Positions 46,121 to 50,735 of a DNA stretch of 50,735 bases are shown one piece after another. Position 1 is the first letter of the stretch. Every line of letters starts with the position of its first letter. A model generated the notes under the pieces. It had not been told where the DNA came from, did not search any database, and worked only from the letters and a program-made list of their open reading frames with translations. The position numbers and the translations under genes were made by a program. Source of the DNA: Limosilactobacillus viscerum (lineage in GTDB: Bacteria; Bacillota; Bacilli; Lactobacillales; Lactobacillaceae). The DNA lies in assembly GCF_947387525.1 (NCBI RefSeq), contig NZ_CANDNW010000009.1, positions 1 through 50,735 on the forward strand, read 5' to 3'.

Positions 46121-46186
46121 AGTTGAAAAAGTACGAATAGGAAGTCCCGCCTGAGTATTTTCTAAAGTACACTCAATAACGTAAAT

Positions 46187-46234
46187 AAAGGGAGTCAGGG
46201 TTTGGCATATTAAGTCGAACCTTGACTCCCTTTA
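46187..46234. terminator. Bidirectional terminator between pepD and the glycosyltransferase remnant
   Basis: AAAGGGAGTCA with GGTT pairs with AACC and TGACTCCCTTT around a 15-base loop. The genes on both sides converge here. Confidence 0.85.
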
Positions 46235-46274
46235 TGTTCATGAAACTCTCAAAACCAGTTCCACGTCTTTCTCA

Positions 46275-47146
46275 TCATCCATTTTCAAGATGATTAAGCT
46301 TATAAGAAAGCTCCTGGTATTCCTTGGTTAAGCCGGCATGTTTTGTATAATCGCAGGCGGTACTAATCGCCGTGTAATAAACATCACAAGTGGAAGCTAT
46401 ATTCAATCCTAGACCTAACGTGACACTCATCTGTTCTTCCAGGGCATGAACCAGTTCATACAACTGAATTCCTGTTTTCCGTTCCGAATTTGTAGGCTGG
46501 TTATACGTATAGCCCGCAAATTGTTCATAAGAAATTTTGCTGGCATTCAAATAAAACTTCCACATTGTCTTTGTATCTTCAGCATACTTTCGGTCAGTCG
46601 GAAAAAAGACTCCTTTAGCGCATTTTTTCTTCATCAATTTTGCCCATGGACCAGTTAACGATAGCCAAATCAGATTGTATAAGCTTCCATACTGGGTAAA
46701 CCACTCTTGCCAAGTATATACTCCCACAGCTTTTCCTGGTCGGGAAAACGTTGTGAATGAAGTTGGCTCGGATCGTCGTTTAAAATAATATTATACCCGC
46801 AAACTGCAATATCACTATCGTACTTTTCAATCTGCTGGTGAAGATGTTCAAAGTAAATCGGATTCAAAATATCATCAGGGTCAACAAAAGAAATGAAGTC
46901 ACCAGTTGCAGCCTCCATCCCCCGATTACGAGCAATTCCACGTTACGCGTTCTTTTCATTGATCAACTTTATCCGTGAATCCTGGTCCGCAAAAGCACGG
47001 CAAATTGCAAAAGATGAATCGGTGGAGCCATCATTTACTAGAATTATTTCCAAATTGGTGTAAGTTTGACTCACGATAGAATTAAGGCAGCGCTCTAGGT
47101 CCTTGCCAACATTATAAATTGGTAAAATCACGCTTATTTTATCCAT
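46275..47146 (-). pseudogene. Family 2 glycosyltransferase gene, broken by an in-frame stop and a frameshift
   Basis: The original product would be about 290 residues. The N-terminal GT-A segment (MDKISVILPIYNVGKDLERC, then IILVNDGSTDSS) ends at a TAA (46943-46945). The frame continues with RGIARNRG and MEAATGDFISFVDPDD, which holds the DxD motif. A missing base in an A-run (four Ts at 46731-46734 on the plus strand) then shifts the frame, and the rest resumes as GVYTWQEWFTQYGS. The upstream paralogue (47230-48099) aligns throughout. It is AT-rich compared with its neighbours, suggesting acquisition. As assembled it makes no full-length enzyme. Confidence 0.85.
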
Positions 47147-47229
47147 AAAATCTCCCCAAATAACCTTTATTATTCCTGGCGGTTTTTTCCATAGAAGTAG
47201 GTACTACCTAGCCTATGCCAATTTAATTA

Positions 47230-48099
47230 TTAATGTTCCAAATGATTGAGCTTAAACGACACTTGGTCATAAATATCAACATCGCCTAGTTGCTTAGAAA
47301 AGTTAAGTGCCATCTTCAAGTAATGAATGTAGACAGGAAAGTAACTCGTAACATCAAACCCTCTTGTTCCCAAGAAGGCGATCTGCTCTTCAAGTGCATT
47401 GACTGATCCATACATCATTGCGGCTAATTTTTTAGCCGGATCTGGATGTTGCTGATTAATGTAATCAGGATTGGTTTTAAAAGAAATTCGCTTAGCATTC
47501 AAGTAAAATTTCCACATTGTCTTAATGTCTTCTGCCAGTGAGCGGTCATGTGGGAAAGATACGTCCTTTATGCAGGAACGACGGATAATTTTAGCCCAAG
47601 GGACAATCACTGGGATTTCGATTGTTTGATAAAAGTCACCTAGTCTAGTCATCCACTCATCAGTACTATAAACGCCAGTTGATTTAGTCTTTGCCTCATT
47701 CGTAATTACGGCTAAGTTTTGGGGCGTCTTTTGATCAAAGAACTTATAATCACAGATTGCAATATCGCTATTATATTCCTCAACCTGTTTGTGTAAGTCC
47801 TTAAAATAGTTAGGATCAAGGAAGTCATCCTGATCCATAAAGGAAATAAAATCCCCAGTTGAGGCTTCCATCCCGTGATTGCGTGCAATGTTTCGTCCTG
47901 TATTATCTTAGTTAATTACCCTAATTCGCTGGTCCTGTTTTGAAAAATCCTCACACATTGCAAATGAGCTATCAGTTGATCCATCATTAACCAAGATAAT
48001 TTCTAAATTAGTATATAATTGGTTAACAATTGAATTAACACATCTTAGTAAGGTTGCACCACCATTATAAACAGGCACGATGATACTAATTTTATCCAT
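47230..48099 (-). pseudogene. Family 2 glycosyltransferase gene interrupted by one in-frame TAA
   Basis: The frame is intact except for TAA at 47908-47910. The first 63 codons encode MDKISIIVPVYNGGATLLRC and IILVNDGSTDSSFAMC. After the stop come DNTGRNIARNHG, MEASTGDFISFMDQDDFLDP (DxD), VPWAKIIRRSCIKDVSFPHD and a C-terminus ending in SFKLNHLEH. Read through, it would give 289 residues, a normal size. The downstream paralogue has a stop only four codons away in the alignment. Inactivation is the simplest reading; read-through or reinitiation at the Met of MEAS is possible but would lose the nucleotide-binding half. AT-rich. Confidence 0.8.
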
Positions 48100-48233
48100 A
48101 TGAATCTTCCATTTCTAATAATGTCTTAATAGCAAGTCTTAAGCTTAGGTTCTATTTACAATATATCTACCTATAAATATACACCAGTATTATACACCTT
48201 TCACAATTATTGAAAAATAAGTTTTTTAATAAC

Positions 48234-48267
48234 AAAAAAAGCCAAGGATTTATGTCCTTGGCTTTTT
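48234..48267. terminator. Terminator after the AhpF-like gene
   Basis: AAAAAAAGCCAAGGA pairs with TCCTTGGCTTTTT (GCCAAGGA/TCCTTGGC core) around a six- to seven-base loop. It is symmetric, so it can also act on plus-strand transcripts. Confidence 0.85.
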
Positions 48268-48281
48268 AATCGCATGTTATT

Positions 48282-49937
48282 TTATTGGTACTTTTCAACC
48301 GCCGCAACTAACTGTTCAAGTGATTGGCTACCAAAGATAACCGGTGAATCATCAATCATCGTTGCGGGAACTGACATGATCTTCTTATCCTTTCGTAATT
48401 CAGGATCATGCTGAAGGTCAATCATTGTTGCCGTGATGTTTGGATTCAGCGATGCCATCCGTTGGCAAGCGGCCACTACATCAGGGCAGAAGTGGCAGGT
48501 CAGTGAAACACCAATGTGAATGTTAGCAGCTGGCAACTTCTTAATCCGTTCTTCCATCGCCGGATCAATAGTTTGACCGGGTCCTGCAACATTGTAGACA
48601 CCAAGTACAAGTGAGTTCAGTTCATGGCCAGTTGGGATACCAGCATAGTGTAAGCCAGTATCATTGCCATTTTCATCAAGTAGCCGTAATAACGGAAGCT
48701 TTTCGTCACTCTCTTCTTTGCTGGTAACCGTAAAGTGGTCATCAAGTCCGGCAAATTCGGTAACAAAGCCGAGCAGCTGCTGGCCAAGGTCACTACCATT
48801 AAGGTCTACTTCAAAGGTAACATTCTTGGTTAACCGTTCAAAAATTGGCTTCAACTGACTATCAATATCAGCACTGAGCCAGTTACCTTCATGCGGTGCT
48901 ACTTGTTCTTGCTGGTCAAGGTTCGTTGTTTGACCAACCGTCTTGGCCGCCTTCTTTGCTGTATCCGCATGGATTGGGATTCCTTGCTTTTGCTTTTGTG
49001 CCGTGATATATTGCTCAGCTGAAGTAGCGGCAACCGCACCATCTGATGCTGCCGTGATGATCTGCCGCAGGTTCTTAACAATAACATCCCCTGCTGCATA
49101 AACACCATCGACATTAGTTGCTCCATTTTCGTCGGCCTTAATGTAGCCACGGTCATCAAGTTCGATGATGCCCTTTAGGTTCTTAGTGGCAGGCTGGGTA
49201 CCAACGTAAATGAAGATGCCAAAGGTGTTGTCACCCTTGTCAACATGGTAAACCGTCTCTTTACCAGTCTTATTGTTTACCAGGACTGCTTCAGTAACGT
49301 AGTCGTCACCAGTAACCTTCTTAATTTCAGTATTATATTCAACTGAAACTTTCGGGTTATTCAAAGCACGGGCAGCCATCAACGGTGGACACTTGAAGTG
49401 GTCTTTACGAACCAGGACAGTGACGTGCTTACCAAAGCGACTCAGGTAGTCAGCTTCTTCAGCGGCTGCGTAGCCACCACCGACCACAAAGATTTGTAAG
49501 CCAGTGAAGAGTTCACCATCACAAGTCGAACAGTAAGCTACTCCCCGACCACGGAATTCATCTTCACCAGGGAAACCAACCTTCCGTGGCTGGGCACCAG
49601 TAGCGATGATCACGCTCCGGGCATGGTACTCTTTACCGCTCTTGCCTACCAGGACCTTTACCTCGTCATTAACTTGGTACTTCTCCACTTCATCATGTGC
49701 AATCGTCACACCGAAGTCGGCAACCTGCTTTTGCATCTGGTTCATCAGTTGCGTGCCGTCAACCTTTTCCACCGCGGGGTAGTTATAAACTACCGACGTT
49801 GTGGTTACTTGACCGCCAACCGTGTCACCTTCCAAAATCAAGGTATCCAGTGTTGCACGACCAGCGTAAAGCCCGGCAGATAGTCCCGCCGGCCCGGCAC
49901 CAACAATGATCAGGTCGTATAAGTGTTCATCTGCCAT
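48282..49937 (-). CDS. AhpF-like NADH:peroxiredoxin reductase with C-terminal thioredoxin-fold module
   Basis: 551 residues from the ATG at 49937; two earlier in-frame starts lack better ribosome binding sites. Residues 1-310 are a thioredoxin-reductase-like flavoprotein with the FAD motif VGAGPAGLSAGLYAGRA, the redox-active Cys136-Ser-Thr-Cys139 and the second FAD motif NVDGVYAAGDVIV. A linker follows, then about 340-551 is an AhpF-N-like double thioredoxin fold with Cys481-His-Phe-Cys484. Classical AhpF has this module at the N-terminus, so the order is reversed. It lies 18 bases after ahpC and most likely reduces it. Confidence 0.85.
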   Translation of the reverse strand: MADEHLYDLIIVGAGPAGLSAGLYAGRATLDTLILEGDTVGGQVTTTSVVYNYPAVEKVDGTQLMNQMQKQVADFGVTIAHDEVEKYQVNDEVKVLVGKSGKEYHARSVIIATGAQPRKVGFPGEDEFRGRGVAYCSTCDGELFTGLQIFVVGGGYAAAEEADYLSRFGKHVTVLVRKDHFKCPPLMAARALNNPKVSVEYNTEIKKVTGDDYVTEAVLVNNKTGKETVYHVDKGDNTFGIFIYVGTQPATKNLKGIIELDDRGYIKADENGATNVDGVYAAGDVIVKNLRQIITAASDGAVAATSAEQYITAQKQKQGIPIHADTAKKAAKTVGQTTNLDQQEQVAPHEGNWLSADIDSQLKPIFERLTKNVTFEVDLNGSDLGQQLLGFVTEFAGLDDHFTVTSKEESDEKLPLLRLLDENGNDTGLHYAGIPTGHELNSLVLGVYNVAGPGQTIDPAMEERIKKLPAANIHIGVSLTCHFCPDVVAACQRMASLNPNITATMIDLQHDPELRKDKKIMSVPATMIDDSPVIFGSQSLEQLVAAVEKYQ

Positions 49938-49955
49938 ATCGATCACCAATTTGGA

Positions 49956-50519
49956 TTAAAGCTTACCAACAAGGTCTAAGCTTGGCTTGATTGAGTCTTG
50001 ACCTGGCTTCCAGTTTGCAGGGCAAACACGGTCACCATGTTCACGAACAAATTGAGCAGCTTGAAGCGTCCGCAGAATTTCTTCAGCGCTCCGGCCAATA
50101 CCCATGTTGTTAATAGTGTAGGATTGGATCTTGCCATCAGGGTCAACGATGAAGACACCACGGTATGCTTGACCATCATCTTCGTCCAGTACGTCAAACA
50201 TCCGGGCTAACTTACCAGCAGGGTCGGCAAGCATGTGGTACTTGATCTTACCAATCTTGTCAGATGCTTCAGCCCATGCCTTGTGAACGAATTCAGTATC
50301 TTCAGAAACGGAGTAGATTTCAGCGTTAGCCTTCTTGAAGTCTTCGTACTTGTCTTGTAAGGCTTCTAGTTCAGTTGGGCAAACAAATGAAAAGTCTGCT
50401 GGGTAGAAGAAGAAAATGCTCCACTTACCAAGAACATCCTTCTTAGTAACTTCCTTAGTTTCACCGTCTTGGTATGCGTTTACCTTGAAGTCTTCAATTT
50501 CGTGTCCAACAAAATTCAT
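49956..50519 (-). CDS. ahpC: Alkyl hydroperoxide reductase subunit C (2-Cys peroxiredoxin)
   Basis: 187 residues, full length. Peroxidatic Cys47 is in FYPADFSFVCPTELEAL and resolving Cys165 in GDRVCPANWKPG; the GG(V/I)G-like and C-terminal YF motifs of oxidation-sensitive peroxiredoxins appear altered, the C-terminus ending LDLVGKL. It reduces H2O2 and organic peroxides and is recharged by the adjacent AhpF-like protein. GGAGAGG precedes the ATG. Two PerR-like boxes lie in its promoter region. Confidence 0.95.
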   Translation of the reverse strand: MNFVGHEIEDFKVNAYQDGETKEVTKKDVLGKWSIFFFYPADFSFVCPTELEALQDKYEDFKKANAEIYSVSEDTEFVHKAWAEASDKIGKIKYHMLADPAGKLARMFDVLDEDDGQAYRGVFIVDPDGKIQSYTINNMGIGRSAEEILRTLQAAQFVREHGDRVCPANWKPGQDSIKPSLDLVGKL

Positions 50520-50536
50520 AGATATCCTCTCCTTAA

Positions 50537-50551
50537 TTAGAATGATTCTTA
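50537..50551 (-). promoter_or_regulatory. PerR-like box 1 in the ahpC leader
   Basis: TTAGAATGATTCTTA matches the Per-box consensus TTANAATNATTNTAA at all but the last two positions. It lies between the predicted transcription start and the ahpC ribosome binding site, where a bound repressor would block elongation or initiation. Confidence 0.65.
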
Positions 50552-50563
50552 ATTACAATTACT

Positions 50564-50591
50564 AGTATAACCCACTTTTTTGATTAATCAA
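50564..50591 (-). promoter_or_regulatory. Promoter of ahpC
   Basis: On the minus strand TTGATT (50586-50591), a 16-base spacer and TATACT (50564-50569). It sits between the two PerR-like boxes. Confidence 0.6.
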
Positions 50592-50597
50592 CCCTTC

Positions 50598-50612
50598 TTA
50601 GAATAATTCTAA
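50598..50612 (-). promoter_or_regulatory. PerR-like box 2 upstream of the ahpC promoter
   Basis: TTAGAATAATTCTAA is a perfect palindrome and an exact match to the PerR consensus. It starts six bases upstream of the -35 element. The remaining sequence to the window end (50613-50735) is AT-rich without a recognisable gene. Confidence 0.75.
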
Positions 50613-50735
50613 GCATTTTTTAGGAGTAGCAAACATTAAGGCGGATTAATGCCTTTAAAATCGCGGTTTGTAAAATTAAGTTAGAAAAATAAAAAAGTCA
50701 TTTGTGATAGACTTTTGAATAACCACAAACAAAAG

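Overview
The window is a chromosomal segment of a low-to-moderate GC Gram-positive lactic acid bacterium, most likely a Limosilactobacillus (the heterofermentative reuteri/fermentum group). Four things point there: a cystine transporter resembling BspA/CyuC of L. fermentum BR11, a KxYKxGKxW-signal surface protein built from the RDV repeats known from L. reuteri glucansucrases, a mevalonate-pathway gene cluster, and many TTG/GTG starts behind strong Shine-Dalgarno sequences. The species cannot be fixed from the sequence alone.

Layout. 1-80: the last codons of an IS30-type transposase. 176-4851, all minus: a zinc-ribbon/PrsW pair, a THUMP rRNA methyltransferase, an aldo/keto reductase and a HesB/IscA-fold protein. 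4852-5204: a gene-free stretch of stacked hairpins. 5205-12540: the pyrimidine operon pyrR-pyrB-pyrC-carA-carB on the minus strand, with two PyrR attenuators. 12572-23067: a housekeeping block partly syntenic with Bacillus subtilis (rnpB, gpsB, ypsA, recU, class A PBP, dnaD, tseB/ypmB, dinG), with a Nudix hydrolase and an EamA transporter among them. 23251-27560: the lower mevalonate pathway (mevalonate kinase, diphosphomevalonate decarboxylase, phosphomevalonate kinase, type 2 IPP isomerase). 27829-31356: an SPFH protein, an RsmF-like methyltransferase, a Cof-type HAD phosphatase and a small membrane protein.

31430-35015 holds the most interesting locus. A consensus promoter drives a 28-codon leader ORF with five clustered cysteine codons. 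The leader is followed by an intrinsic terminator and then by a four-gene polar amino acid ABC transporter of the cystine type, whose four proteins together contain a single cysteine. I read this as a ribosome-mediated, cysteine-sensing transcription attenuator.

35226-44543: an RDV-repeat secreted protein, small hypotheticals, an HxlR-type regulator, a divergent pair (possible ComK-like protein and ComX/SigH-type sigma factor), glycerol kinase with a downstream unknown gene, a tautomerase and a cation/proton antiporter. 44714-48099: a C69 dipeptidase and two tandem AT-rich family 2 glycosyltransferase genes, both interrupted by an in-frame TAA at nearly the same codon. 48282-50735: ahpC and a domain-rearranged AhpF-like reductase behind two PerR-like boxes.

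Two families of dispersed structured repeats sit just after stop codons. One is a roughly 185-bp long hairpin plus terminator (17036-17224, 40153-40335, and a diverged form at 34856-35013). The other is a shorter palindromic terminator family (5091-5145, 26385-26446, 37464-37522). No tRNA, CRISPR array, prophage or complete insertion sequence was recognised.
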